This document shows, one piece after another, positions 10,505 through 19,252 of a stretch of DNA of 64,000 nt (the first letter of the stretch is position 1; every line of letters starts with the position of its first letter). Origin of the DNA: Kitasatospora gansuensis (lineage in GTDB: Bacteria; Actinomycetota; Actinomycetes; Streptomycetales; Streptomycetaceae); the NCBI RefSeq assembly GCF_014203705.1, contig NZ_JACHJR010000001.1:1674001-1738000 (forward strand), given 5' to 3'. A program made the translations under genes and the position numbers. A model generated the notes under the pieces. It did not search any database. It was given only the letters and a program-made list of their open reading frames with translations, and had not been told where the DNA came from.

Positions 10505-11464
10505 TCAGCGCGCTGCCGCGGCCGCCCGACGCTCGACGAAGCGGGTGACCAGGCGGACGATGACGAAGGCGTAGGCCCAGCCGACCAGGATGTCGATGAC
10601 GAAGTGCTCCGCGCCGTACACCAGGGTGAAGGCCATCGCGGCCGGGTACGCGGCCAGCAGCACGCGGACCCGGCGGGTGGCGGTCGGCCAGAAGAACAGC
10701 GCGATGAGCATCGGGTAGGCGGCGTGCAGCGAGGGCATCGCGGCGACGTCGTTGGCGAACCGGCTGCCGTCCTCGAACACGGACGCGGCACGGGGCAGTT
10801 CGACCTGGCCCAGCACGTCGGCGACGATCCTGGTCACGGCGGGGGTGGCGCCCCGCTCCCCCGCCATCCACGGCGGCACCGCCGGATAGAGCACGTAGGT
10901 GAGGAACCCCGCGTAGGTCAGACCGACGTAGCAGCCGAGCAGATGCCGGAACCGCGCGTGGTTGCGCCGCCAGAGCACCGCGAGCAGCACGAAGACGACG
11001 AAGAAGTGCGACATGTAGACCGTCACGGCGGCGTAGTCGTACCAGTGCGCCGTGCCGGGGGTGTAGAGCGCGTGCTGCAGGCGGACCGACCACGTCTCGC
11101 CGAAGCCGAGCGCCGTGTCGAACGCCAACTGCGGGCGCAGGTGCGGCGCCCAGGGGGTGTGCGCGCCGTAGCCGCGCAGCAGTGAGTACGTCCACACCAC
11201 CGCCATCACCGGGACCCAGTCCCGCAGCACCGACAGGGTCCGGCGCCACCCCTCGCCGCCGTGGACGGCGGCCGCCAGCAGGGCGCCGATCAGCCAGAGG
11301 AACACCAGGTCGTCCGTGTAGGGCAGGCCGTTCACGTACGTCCACCGGGCCAGCAGGACGAAGTAGAGCGGCCAGGCCGCCCAGCGGACGAGGCGCCAAC
11401 GGTGCGGGGAGGCGGACGGCGCGGGGGCGGCGGCTGGTGCTGCGGCCTGGTGCAGATCGGTCAC
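10505..11464 (-). CDS. PAP2/AUR1-like integral membrane phosphatase or phosphotransferase
   Basis: A 319-residue membrane protein of the PAP2 superfamily, inositolphosphotransferase (AUR1)-like branch. Six or so hydrophobic spans are visible (e.g. WPLYFVLLARWTY, VPVMAVVWTYSLLRGY, VYMSHFFVVFVLLAVLW). The two late catalytic motifs are present: AMPSLHAAYP (histidine of motif 2) and GAEHFVIDILVGW (His and Asp of motif 3); the first classic motif (KxxxxxxRP) is not obvious, as usual for this branch. GTG 11464 has GAGGAG eight bases upstream; the longer frame to 11689 lacks support. It probably acts on a lipid phosphate, substrate unknown. Confidence 0.8.
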   Translation of the reverse strand: MTDLHQAAAPAAAPAPSASPHRWRLVRWAAWPLYFVLLARWTYVNGLPYTDDLVFLWLIGALLAAAVHGGEGWRRTLSVLRDWVPVMAVVWTYSLLRGYGAHTPWAPHLRPQLAFDTALGFGETWSVRLQHALYTPGTAHWYDYAAVTVYMSHFFVVFVLLAVLWRRNHARFRHLLGCYVGLTYAGFLTYVLYPAVPPWMAGERGATPAVTRIVADVLGQVELPRAASVFEDGSRFANDVAAMPSLHAAYPMLIALFFWPTATRRVRVLLAAYPAAMAFTLVYGAEHFVIDILVGWAYAFVIVRLVTRFVERRAAAAAR

Positions 11465-11591
11465 AGGCGCGTCTCCTCGGGTCACGGACGAGCGTGGGGC
11501 GCGCTCGCGCCGAGGAAGCCTGTCATGCACGGATGAGCCGAACCTGGGAGTTTGCTGATGATCGGTTAAGGCCATCGGACGTACAAGGACA

Positions 11592-11625
11592 GACCCGGCG
11601 CCCGCTCGGGCAGGGGCGCCGGGTC
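11592..11625 (-). terminator. terminator of the GH95 gene
   Basis: Perfect 12-bp stem, GACCCGGCGCCC (11592-11603) with GGGCGCCGGGTC (11614-11625), directly beyond the GH95 stop. Confidence 0.8.
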
Positions 11626-11631
11626 GTCCGG

Positions 11632-14487
11632 TCAGCTCACCTGGCCGAACCGCCACTTCTGGTTGGCAGCGGTGGCACTGCAGGTCCACTGGATCAGCTG
11701 GACGTCATCGGCCGTCGAGGCACCAGGGACGTCGAGGCACTTGCCGCTCGCCACCGACACCAGCCGGTAGAGGTCCGTCCCGGCGGGCTCGAGCCGCCAC
11801 TTCTGGTTGGCGGCGGCGCTCCCGCACCCCCACTGCTGGATCGGCGCACCCTCGGTTCCGATCTTGGCGCTCGGTACTTCCAGGCACTTGCCGCTGTGCG
11901 CGGCGGTCAGCGTGAACGTACCGCTCCCGGCGTCGGCCGGCCGCCACTGCTGGTTGCCACCGGTGCCCGGCGCGTACTGGATCACCGCCGCGCCGTCGGC
12001 GGTGGAGCCGCCCCGCACGTCGGCCCGCTTGCCGCTGGACAGGCTGGTCAGCGTGTACGTCCGGCCGCTCTGCGGGCCCGTTGCGAGGGCGCCGGTGGCC
12101 CGGTAGGTGTGGCCGGCCACCCCGGCGAAGGTGATCCGGTCTCCACTGAGGGCGGCCGTCACCGGCTGCCCGGTGGTGGTGTCCAGCAGACCGTACGCAC
12201 CGGTGAACATCGGGCTGCGGACGGCGAGTTGGCCGTCGTTGCGCGGGGTCAGGGTGAAGGTCGCGGTGTGATCGGCCTGCCAGTCGGCGCCGACGGTCAC
12301 ATCGCCCCGGGCCTTCAGGCCGCTGACCGACCCGGTGGACCAGGTGGCGGGCAGTGCGGGCAGCATCCGGATGTCCCCGGTCTGACTCTGCACCAGCATC
12401 TCGGTGATCCCGGAGGTGGCACCGAAGTTGCCGTCGATCTGGAACGGCGCGTGGGTGTCGAACAGGTTGGGCAGCGTGCTGCTCCTGAGCTGCTCGGTGA
12501 GCATCTTCTCCGCGTGGTCGCCGTCCAGCAGCCGGGCCCAGAAGTTGATCTTCCAGGCCTTCGACCAGCCGGTGCCACCGTCACCCCGGGCGTTCAGCGA
12601 GACCTTGGCCGCCTCGGTGAACTGCGGGGCGGTGTCGGGCGAGATCTGGTGGCCGGGGTGCAGCGCGTACAGGTGCGAGACGTGCCGGTGGTCGTCGGTC
12701 CGGCTGTCCAAGTCAGCTTTCCACTCCTGGAGTTGGCCCCAGGAGCCGACCCGCAGGCCGGGGTCGAGCTTGCCGAGCGCGGTGCTGAGCCGGCTCTGCA
12801 GGTCGGTGTCGGTGTTCAGCTGCTGCGCTGCCGCGAGGGTGTCGCCGAGCAGCCCGAGGACGATCTGCTCCGCCATCGAGCCGCCCGAGGTGAAGTCGCC
12901 GTGCTCGGGCGAGTAGCTCGGGGTGACGACGAGCCTGCCGTCGCGCGGGTCGGTGCGCAGGTTGGCCAGCCAGAACTCGGCCGCCCCCTTGAGCAACGGA
13001 TAGGCGTGGTCGCGCAGGAAGGTCCGGTCCTGGTTGAACCGGTACAGGTCGTAGACCTGGGAGGCGAGCCAGCCGTTGGCCTCGGGGAACCAGAACGCGG
13101 TGGCCCAGTCGTGGACGCCGGTGAAGCCGAAGGGGTTGGTCTCGTTCTGGACCACCCAGCCCGGGGAGCCGAACATCCGGGTCGCACTCACCGTGCCCGC
13201 CGCCTTGAGGTTCTCGACGAAGGCGGTGAACGGCTCGGCGGTCTCGGCCAGGTTGGCCTGGGCGGCGGGCCAGTAGTTCATCTGGACGTTGATGTTGGTG
13301 TGGTAGTCGGCGCTCCACGGCGGCGCGGTGGAGTTGTTCCACACCCCCTGGAGGTTCGCCGGCAGGGAGCCGGGCCGCGAGGAGGCGATCAGCAGGTAGC
13401 GGCCGTACTGGTAGAACAGCGACTCCAGTGCCCGGTCGTCGTTCGAGCTGCCGCCGGTGTAGGCGGTCAGCAGCTGATCGGTCGGCTTGTCCGGCATCAC
13501 ACCGCCCAGATCGAGCTTCACCCGGTCGAACAGCGCACGGTGGTCGGCGATGTGACCGGCCCTCAGATCGGCGTACGGGCGGGCGGCGGCCGCGTCCACG
13601 GCCGCCGTCACCTTCGCGTGCGGGTCCGCGCCCCGGTAGGTCGGGTAGGACTGGGCGTAGTCGGTGCCCGCGCTCATCACCAGGGTGGCGCTGTTCGCGC
13701 CGACGACCTTGACCTGGCCACCGGTGCTGGTGACGGTGCCGCCGTCGGTGGTGATCTGGACCTGGCTCTCGAACTTCATGCCGTTGTCGGCGAGCGTGCC
13801 GCGCACGGTCAGCCGTCCGCCGCTCGCCGTGGGGGTGAAGTCGGCGCGCGGGGAGGTGTAGCGCAGGGTGAAGGAGATCTTCCCGGCCTGACTGGCGGTC
13901 AGCCGCCCCGCGACCACGTTGCCGGGGTTGGCGGCGAAGTACTCGCGGTCGTAGCCGACCCCGGCGCTGGTGTAGGACACCTTCGCGAGGGCGTTGGCGA
14001 TGTCCAGCGAGCGCCGGTAGCCGGTGTACGAGGGGTTGGCGTCCGCCAGGTCCAGCCGCAGGTCGCCGAAGGTCTGGTTGGCCCCGAAGCCGGACCGGGC
14101 CTGGCCGAGCTTGCTCGCCACCCAGTTGGGGTCGGCCTTGCCGGTGGCGTCGATCGCGTCGACGACCTCCTGGACGGCGGTCGGCCGGGGTGAGGTCCAG
14201 TTGCCGTAGGTGTAGCCGGACGAGCCGGGGCCGCCGGTCCACAGGGTCTTCTCGTTGAACTGCAGCTGCTCGGAGCCCACGCCGCCGAAGACCATGGCGC
14301 CCAGGGCGCCGTTGCCGATCGGCAGGGCGTTGGTCTCCCAGTTCGCGGCGGGCTGCGCGTACCAGAGGGTGTTCGGGTCGGCTGCCGTGGCGGCCGGCGC
14401 CGCGGGGGCGACGGGTACCAGCAGTGCGGCGGTCAGCGCGCCCAGCAGCATGCCGGACCTCGCCGTTCTCCACCGGGGTGCTCGCAT
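11632..14487 (-). CDS. secreted glycoside hydrolase family 95 (alpha-L-fucosidase/galactosidase) with RICIN domain
   Basis: A 951-residue exported enzyme. Signal peptide about 1-35; GH95 N-terminal beta-domain opens with LWYAQPAANWETNALPIGNG. The catalytic (alpha/alpha)6 barrel shows LQGVWNNSTAPPWSADY and NINVQMNYWPAA (the paired Asn of the family, about 380-405) and HAPFQIDGNFGATSGI, whose Asp near residue 684 matches the general acid of characterised GH95 enzymes. A C-terminal trefoil (about 810-951) has three QxW repeats (NQQW, NQKW, NQKW) and binds polysaccharide. GH95 enzymes remove alpha-1,2-L-fucose or alpha-L-galactose from xyloglucan, pectin or mucin glycans. ATG 14487 has AGGAGGAGG eight bases upstream. 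It probably feeds sugars to an importer, though the one at 2084-5307 looks pentose-type. Confidence 0.92.
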   Translation of the reverse strand: MRAPRWRTARSGMLLGALTAALLVPVAPAAPAATAADPNTLWYAQPAANWETNALPIGNGALGAMVFGGVGSEQLQFNEKTLWTGGPGSSGYTYGNWTSPRPTAVQEVVDAIDATGKADPNWVASKLGQARSGFGANQTFGDLRLDLADANPSYTGYRRSLDIANALAKVSYTSAGVGYDREYFAANPGNVVAGRLTASQAGKISFTLRYTSPRADFTPTASGGRLTVRGTLADNGMKFESQVQITTDGGTVTSTGGQVKVVGANSATLVMSAGTDYAQSYPTYRGADPHAKVTAAVDAAAARPYADLRAGHIADHRALFDRVKLDLGGVMPDKPTDQLLTAYTGGSSNDDRALESLFYQYGRYLLIASSRPGSLPANLQGVWNNSTAPPWSADYHTNINVQMNYWPAAQANLAETAEPFTAFVENLKAAGTVSATRMFGSPGWVVQNETNPFGFTGVHDWATAFWFPEANGWLASQVYDLYRFNQDRTFLRDHAYPLLKGAAEFWLANLRTDPRDGRLVVTPSYSPEHGDFTSGGSMAEQIVLGLLGDTLAAAQQLNTDTDLQSRLSTALGKLDPGLRVGSWGQLQEWKADLDSRTDDHRHVSHLYALHPGHQISPDTAPQFTEAAKVSLNARGDGGTGWSKAWKINFWARLLDGDHAEKMLTEQLRSSTLPNLFDTHAPFQIDGNFGATSGITEMLVQSQTGDIRMLPALPATWSTGSVSGLKARGDVTVGADWQADHTATFTLTPRNDGQLAVRSPMFTGAYGLLDTTTGQPVTAALSGDRITFAGVAGHTYRATGALATGPQSGRTYTLTSLSSGKRADVRGGSTADGAAVIQYAPGTGGNQQWRPADAGSGTFTLTAAHSGKCLEVPSAKIGTEGAPIQQWGCGSAAANQKWRLEPAGTDLYRLVSVASGKCLDVPGASTADDVQLIQWTCSATAANQKWRFGQVS

Positions 14488-14561
14488 CTTTCGGTCCTCC
14501 TCCTGGCGGGAGCGCGGCTGTCGGGTGGGGCTCCCTGCCAGTACCGGAGTGTGTGATAGAT

Positions 14562-14628
14562 CCGACCTATTGGGCAATACTTTGCGCATTATCGAGTCAG
14601 ATTGAGACAGAGTCCGATATTCATCGGA
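14562..14628. promoter_or_regulatory. GH95 upstream region: palindrome and possible minus-strand promoter
   Basis: A palindrome TCCGAT-attc-ATCGGA spans 14613-14628. On the minus strand, TCGGAC and GATAAT separated by about 18 bases lie next to it and point toward the GH95 start at 14487. The palindrome overlaps the putative -35, as a repressor site would. Weak prediction. Confidence 0.35.
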
Positions 14629-14644
14629 TCTCATGGACGCCCGA

Positions 14645-14676
14645 GAGGCCGCACGCTCTGCTGAGCGGGCGGCCTC
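14645..14676 (-). terminator. terminator of the propeller-RICIN gene
   Basis: GAGGCCGC (14645-14652) pairs with GCGGCCTC (14669-14676), and the loop contains a second GCTC/GAGC pair, giving an extended hairpin 26 bp beyond the stop of the gene at 14703. Confidence 0.65.
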
Positions 14677-14702
14677 CCTTCACCGGTTCAGTGGCGTGCG
14701 TG

Positions 14703-17171
14703 TCAGCTGACGGTCCATCGCTGCAGGGCGGAGCCGGTGTCCGGCTGCTGGGTGACGAGGGATCCGTTCGAGGTGGTGGCGGTGGTCAGCAGGAGTCCGC
14801 TCTTCTGGGAGGCGATCTTGTAGCCACCACCGCTCGCGGGGGTGACCAGCCAGCGCTGGTTGCTGCCGCCGGTGCAGGCCCACTGGATCACCTGGGCGCC
14901 CGCCGACGTCGAGCCACCGCTGACGTCCATGCACAGCTGCGACAGGCCGTTGACGATCTGGTACGAGCCGTCGGTCTGCTGCGTGAAGACCCAGTTCTGG
15001 TTCGCGCCGCCGTTGGGGCTCCAGGTGACGAACTGGGTGCCCTGGCTGGTGGAGTGGTCGGGGTCGTCGAGCGCCTTGCCCGAGGTCAGCACGGTGTGGG
15101 TGCCGCTGAGCGCCGGGTTGACCGTCCAGCTGAAGGACAGCGTGCCGGTCGCGGTGCCCGAGGTCGCGGTGACGGTGACCGTGGACGCCCCGGGGGTGGT
15201 GGGCGTTCCGGAGACCAGGCCGGCGGAGCTGATCGACAGCCCGGCCGGCAGGCCCGTGGCGGAGTAGGTCAGCGGCTTCCCGGCGGAGTCGGTCGCACCG
15301 AGCTGGAGCGAGACGGCCGTGTTGACCTTGGTGGACTGGTCACCGGGGTTGGCGATCACGACCGTCTCGGGTGCCGAACCGGTCTGAGTGAGGGTCAGGG
15401 TCTGCTCGCCCGCGGCACGCGTCCCGCCGACGGCGTTGCCGGTGGCGTTGTTCCAGCTGCGGGTGGGCGTGGTCTCGGCGAGCCGGCTGCTGTCCGAGGA
15501 CATCCCGATCACCAGGCCGCTGTAGCGGTTGACCAGCCGGTACGTACCGGTCGGCGCGTTGCCCGCGGTGGTGCCGGGGATGATGAACCACTGCTGTCCG
15601 ACGCTCGAACCCGCCGCGGTGACGGTGGGCTTGGCACCCCAGGCACGGCCGGCGGTGGAGGCGGAGTTGACGCCCAGCAGCTGCCCGGTCGAGGCGTTGG
15701 CGATCCGGTACGAGCCGTCACCGTTGGAGCTGAACATCCAGGACTCCAGCGCGGAACCGGTGGCGCTCGCCACCGAGGTGGTCGCCGAGCCGCCGGAGAC
15801 CTGGGCCAGGACCCGGCCGTTGCCGCTGGAGATCCGGTACGCCTTGGTCGGGTCGACCGGGGGTGCGGCGGGTGCCGAGGAGCCGATGGTGACGTTCACG
15901 TACTGCCCCGACGCGCCGCCCGAGCAGCCGAACGAGCAGTACGAGCGGAAGGTCTTGCCGACGATCGTGGAGCTGGTGCGGTTCGCGCCGTCGAGGAACC
16001 AGCGGTACCAGGAGGCGGTGTGGTAGCTGCCGGAGTCGCCGATCGGGAACCACTTCTGGGTGGAGAGGTCGTCGGTGGCGTAGTACTGCTGCGGCGCGTT
16101 GCCGCTCTGGTCGACGGCCTGCGGCTCGGCGATGTACAGACCCAGGTAGGCGTTGTAGGTGACGTCCATGACGAACAGCGGCGAGGTCGGGGGCATCTTC
16201 CCGGCCGCGATCTGCTGGTCGGCGGTGCCGGTGTTCGCCGGGTCGTACTCGCCGGCCACCGGGGTGTAGCCGGTGGTGTTGGACGCACCGACGGGCACCA
16301 TGTTGCTCTCCCGGCCGCCGGTACCGGCCTCGGACCAGGAGCCGTCGTACCACTTCTGCCAGGAGCCCGGGGCCATCTTGGACGCGATCGGGGCGCGAGC
16401 CACGTGCGCGTGGAAGGCCTTCCAGCTGCCGTTCTTGTCGACCACCCGGGAGCCGTAGAAGACGTAGAAGTACCCGGAGGCGGTGTCGACCAGCAGCCGC
16501 TGGTCGCCGTCGCCGTAGTCGTACGTCTGGTTCGGGAAGGCGGCGGTGTCACCCCGGGCGGTGCTGTACGGCGAGGTGATCACGTGGTCCTTGATGGTCC
16601 AGGTCTTGCCCTGGTCGGTCGAGACCGCGTAGTCGATCGCGTCGAAGTGCAGGCCGTCGCCGAACGGCTGCGGGGTGAACTCGTTGTGGACCAGGCCGTA
16701 CCAGTCACCGGTGTCCGGATCGACCCACAGCCCCGACAGGTCGCAGTAGTTCTTCTGCGCGTAGCCCGAGCCGCTCGGCGCGAAGGTGGCCTGCAGACCG
16801 GTCGGGCTGTTGTTGCAGCGCCAAGTGGTGTCGTTGTTCCGGTCGTTGGAGTTGGCCGGGTTGACGGCGTTGCTGATCGCCGTCGAGCGGGTGGCGGTGT
16901 CGAAGTCGGTGCCGGTGAAGAAGTCCCAGTACCGGGGGTCGGTCTTGCCGTAGAGCGCCGCGGACTGCTGGAAGTAGAAGGTGCCGTCCTTGTCGATGTA
17001 CGGCACGGCCGGGGTGTCCGTCGGGTGCGTGTACTGCACCGGCGCGGAGACGGTGACCGTGTACGTGGCGGCGGGGGGTGCGGCCTGCGCGGGCCCGGCC
17101 GTCGTACCGGCCAGCGAGAGCAGGGTGGCGCCGAGTGCGACGGCAATTCTTCTGCGGGGTGGGGAGTACAC
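14703..17171 (-). CDS. secreted Asp-box propeller protein with putative-Ig and RICIN domains, function unknown
   Basis: An 822-residue exported protein. After a signal peptide (about 1-30, ending GPAQA) comes a ~400-residue domain with one clear Asp box, STDQGKTW (about 184-191), and Trp/Asp-rich strands such as DLSGLWVDPDTGDWYGLVHN; this resembles sialidase-type propellers, but no catalytic set can be named. A ricin-like stretch follows (RISSGNGRVLAQVSGG), then a putative-Ig (He_PIG) domain (LTYSATGLPAGLSISSAG) and a C-terminal trefoil with NQNW, NQRW and LQRW repeats. GTG 17171 has AAGGAG upstream; the frame extends further but without signal-peptide logic. Third RICIN protein in 11 kb, so likely part of the same glycan-degrading set (inference). 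Confidence 0.8.
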   Translation of the reverse strand: MYSPPRRRIAVALGATLLSLAGTTAGPAQAAPPAATYTVTVSAPVQYTHPTDTPAVPYIDKDGTFYFQQSAALYGKTDPRYWDFFTGTDFDTATRSTAISNAVNPANSNDRNNDTTWRCNNSPTGLQATFAPSGSGYAQKNYCDLSGLWVDPDTGDWYGLVHNEFTPQPFGDGLHFDAIDYAVSTDQGKTWTIKDHVITSPYSTARGDTAAFPNQTYDYGDGDQRLLVDTASGYFYVFYGSRVVDKNGSWKAFHAHVARAPIASKMAPGSWQKWYDGSWSEAGTGGRESNMVPVGASNTTGYTPVAGEYDPANTGTADQQIAAGKMPPTSPLFVMDVTYNAYLGLYIAEPQAVDQSGNAPQQYYATDDLSTQKWFPIGDSGSYHTASWYRWFLDGANRTSSTIVGKTFRSYCSFGCSGGASGQYVNVTIGSSAPAAPPVDPTKAYRISSGNGRVLAQVSGGSATTSVASATGSALESWMFSSNGDGSYRIANASTGQLLGVNSASTAGRAWGAKPTVTAAGSSVGQQWFIIPGTTAGNAPTGTYRLVNRYSGLVIGMSSDSSRLAETTPTRSWNNATGNAVGGTRAAGEQTLTLTQTGSAPETVVIANPGDQSTKVNTAVSLQLGATDSAGKPLTYSATGLPAGLSISSAGLVSGTPTTPGASTVTVTATSGTATGTLSFSWTVNPALSGTHTVLTSGKALDDPDHSTSQGTQFVTWSPNGGANQNWVFTQQTDGSYQIVNGLSQLCMDVSGGSTSAGAQVIQWACTGGSNQRWLVTPASGGGYKIASQKSGLLLTTATTSNGSLVTQQPDTGSALQRWTVS

Positions 17172-17513
17172 GGGTTCTCCTTCGGTGACAGCGCGGGGCT
17201 GTGAGGGGGAGCGCTGGACCGGGTCGGCTCGGGCGGCGACCACGGTGCCTGAAGTTGCTCAAATGGGTGGCTTGGCAAGCAACTTCGCTCAAACCGTGGC
17301 AGCGGATACGGGGCCTGTCAAGGACCCCACCGCCATCGGCCCGGCAGCCCGCGCAGCGCGCCGAAAAGTCCAAGTGCGCCCCTACAAAGGTCCTTTGACC
17401 GGGAGGTTCCGACTGAGCAGAATTGCCCGACGAGCAGCAACAGCCGCACCCCTCGAACCCGGGCAGTAAAATGATCTAGCTACGTTCGGAGGATTGGGCC
17501 TAGGCTGCCCGCC
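17172..17513. other. divergent intergenic region between the propeller gene and the LURP-like gene
   Basis: 342 bp with no supported gene. It contains an inverted repeat at 17251-17286 about 80-115 bp upstream of the propeller gene start, and a GGAGGA at 17488-17493 that is too distant from ATG 17514 to be its normal ribosome site. TAGGCT at 17501-17506 could be a -10 giving a near-leaderless transcript of 17514-18236. Confidence 0.5.
17251..17286. promoter_or_regulatory. inverted repeat upstream of the propeller-RICIN gene
   Basis: GAAGTTGCT (17251-17259) and AGCAACTTC (17278-17286) form perfect 9-bp arms with an 18-bp spacer. The segment GCTCAAA occurs next to both arms as a direct repeat. 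Candidate regulator-binding site; binder unknown. Confidence 0.45.
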
Positions 17514-18236
17514 ATGTCCCAGAACACGAACACCCCGGATATCGCCGGGCAGCCGACCGCCCCGGCCGGCGACTCCGCCAAGGTCCAGCGTCAGGTGCAG
17601 CGGCAGGCGGGCGTAGCACCGGTCACCGGTGGCGGCGGCACTCTTTTCTCCGAGCCGGTCCTGGTGGTGAACCAGAAGGCCAAGCTGATCGAGCTGACCA
17701 ACGAGTACGCGGTCTTCGACCAGCAGGGCGCCACGCTGGGCTCGGTGGTCCAGGTCGGCCAGAGCGGTCTGCGCAAGATCGTGCGACTGCTCTTCTCCAT
17801 CGACCAGTACCTGACCCACAAGCTGGAGATCCGCGACGCCCAGGGCGCCCCGGCGCTGCTGCTGACCCGCCCGGCGAAGTTCATCAAGTCGCGGGTGATC
17901 GTGCAGCGTCCGGACGGCCAGGAGGTCGGCCAGATCGTCCAGCAGAACGCCATCGGGAAGATCAACTTCGCGCTGGAGGTCGGCGGCCGGAAGGTCGGCG
18001 CCGTCAAGGCGGAGAACTGGCGGGCCTGGAACTTCTCCATCGTCGACGAGACGGACACCGAGATCGCCCGGATCACCAAGACCTGGGAAGGCCTGGCGAA
18101 GACGATGTTCACCACGGCCGACAACTACGTGCTCCAGATCCACCGCCCGCTCGCCGAGCCGCTGATCAGCCTGGTCGTGGCGACCGCGCTGACCGTGGAC
18201 ACCGCGCTGAAGCAGGACGCCCGCGGTCTCGGTTAG
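17514..18236 (+). CDS. LURP-one-related / phospholipid scramblase-like protein
   Basis: A 240-residue cytoplasmic protein whose core (about 40-230) has the tubby/LURP-one/scramblase beta-barrel pattern: LFSEPVLVVNQKAKLIELTN, QGATLGSVVQVGQ, HKLEIRDAQGAPALLLTRP, GKINFALEVGGRKVG and WNFSIVDETDTEIARITK. The first ~40 residues are Pro/Gln-rich and disordered. Such proteins are frequent and uncharacterised in streptomycetes; lipid binding is suspected from the fold. Monocistronic: a strong terminator follows at 18255-18294. Confidence 0.8.
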   Translation: MSQNTNTPDIAGQPTAPAGDSAKVQRQVQRQAGVAPVTGGGGTLFSEPVLVVNQKAKLIELTNEYAVFDQQGATLGSVVQVGQSGLRKIVRLLFSIDQYLTHKLEIRDAQGAPALLLTRPAKFIKSRVIVQRPDGQEVGQIVQQNAIGKINFALEVGGRKVGAVKAENWRAWNFSIVDETDTEIARITKTWEGLAKTMFTTADNYVLQIHRPLAEPLISLVVATALTVDTALKQDARGLG

Positions 18237-18254
18237 GCACCGACCGTGCGCTGT

Positions 18255-18294
18255 GCCGAGCCCCGCCTCCGACGATCGGGAGGCGGGGCTCGGC
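18255..18294 (+). terminator. terminator after the LURP-like gene
   Basis: Perfect 16-bp stem (18255-18270 with 18279-18294) around an 8-base loop. Confidence 0.85.
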
Positions 18295-18383
18295 CGGTTC
18301 CGGTACTCCCCGGAAATCGGACGCGGTCGGCCGCCCGGATGCCGCAGACTCGGACTGATCACTTTTCGAACCGGAGGATGTTC

Positions 18384-19217
18384 ATGGTTGACCGGCCCTT
18401 GACACTGATGGCAGTGCACGCCCACCCCGACGACGAGGCCACGGGGACGGGCGGTGTCCTGGCGCGCTACGCCGCCGAGGGCATCCGCACGGTCCTCGTC
18501 ACGTGTACCGACGGCGGTTGCGGTGACGGGCCGGGAGGCGTGAAGCCCGGGGACCCCGGGCACGATCCGGCGGCCGTCGCGGCGATACGCCGTCAGGAAC
18601 TCGAGGCGAGCTGTGAGGTGCTGAAGATCAGTCACCTGGAGCTGCTGGAGTACGCCGACTCCGGAATGATGGGCTGGCCGACCAACGACGCGCCCGGTTC
18701 GTTCTGGCAGGCCCCGGTGGCGGAGGGTGCCGCCCGTCTCGCCGCACTGCTGCGGCAGTACCGGCCCGACGTGGTCGTGACCTACGACGAGAACGGCTTC
18801 TACGGCCACCCCGACCACATCCAGGCGAACCGCATCACCATGGCGGCGCTGGAGCTGACCGACCTGACGCCGAAGGTGTACTGGACCACGGTGCCGTTCT
18901 CGACGATGCGGCGGTTCGGCGAGGCCATGCGCGAGCTCGGCGGGGACGAGGAGCAGCCGGAGTCGGAGGAGGCCGTCGACTTCTCCGACATCGGGCTCCC
19001 CGACGAGGAGATCAGCACCTGGGTGGACACCGCCGCGTTCGCCGGCCAGAAGTTCGACGCCCTGGCCGCACACGCCAGCCAGGGCGAGAACATCTTCTTC
19101 CTGAAGATGGGCCTGGAGCGGTTCACCGACCTGATGGGCGTGGAGACCTTCGTCCGGGTCCGGGACACCACCGACGCGGCGCTGCCCGAGGACGACCTCT
19201 TCGCCGGACTGCGCTGA
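18384..19217 (+). CDS. PIG-L family zinc deacetylase
   Basis: A 277-residue deacetylase of the GlcNAc-PI/mycothiol (MshB/Mca) superfamily. The metal-binding motif HPDDE (residues 14-18) and the second histidine motif YGHPDHIQANR are both present, as is VTYDENGFYGHPDH, giving two His and one Asp for zinc. Actinobacterial relatives deacetylate GlcN-Ins intermediates or cleave mycothiol S-conjugates; the segment LELLEYADSGM is seen in both types, so I do not choose. GGAGG at 18373-18377 sits six bases before ATG 18384, which is preferred over ATG 18378. Convergent with the kinase gene. Confidence 0.88.
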   Translation: MVDRPLTLMAVHAHPDDEATGTGGVLARYAAEGIRTVLVTCTDGGCGDGPGGVKPGDPGHDPAAVAAIRRQELEASCEVLKISHLELLEYADSGMMGWPTNDAPGSFWQAPVAEGAARLAALLRQYRPDVVVTYDENGFYGHPDHIQANRITMAALELTDLTPKVYWTTVPFSTMRRFGEAMRELGGDEEQPESEEAVDFSDIGLPDEEISTWVDTAAFAGQKFDALAAHASQGENIFFLKMGLERFTDLMGVETFVRVRDTTDAALPEDDLFAGLR

Positions 19218-19223
19218 CCCCCC

Positions 19224-19252
19224 GCTGACCGCCTCCTACGGGGGCGGTCAGC
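19224..19252. terminator. convergent terminator between PIG-L deacetylase and kinase genes
   Basis: GCTGACCGCC (19224-19233) pairs with GGCGGTCAGC (19243-19252); the right arm contains the stop codon of the minus-strand kinase gene. Confidence 0.7.
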
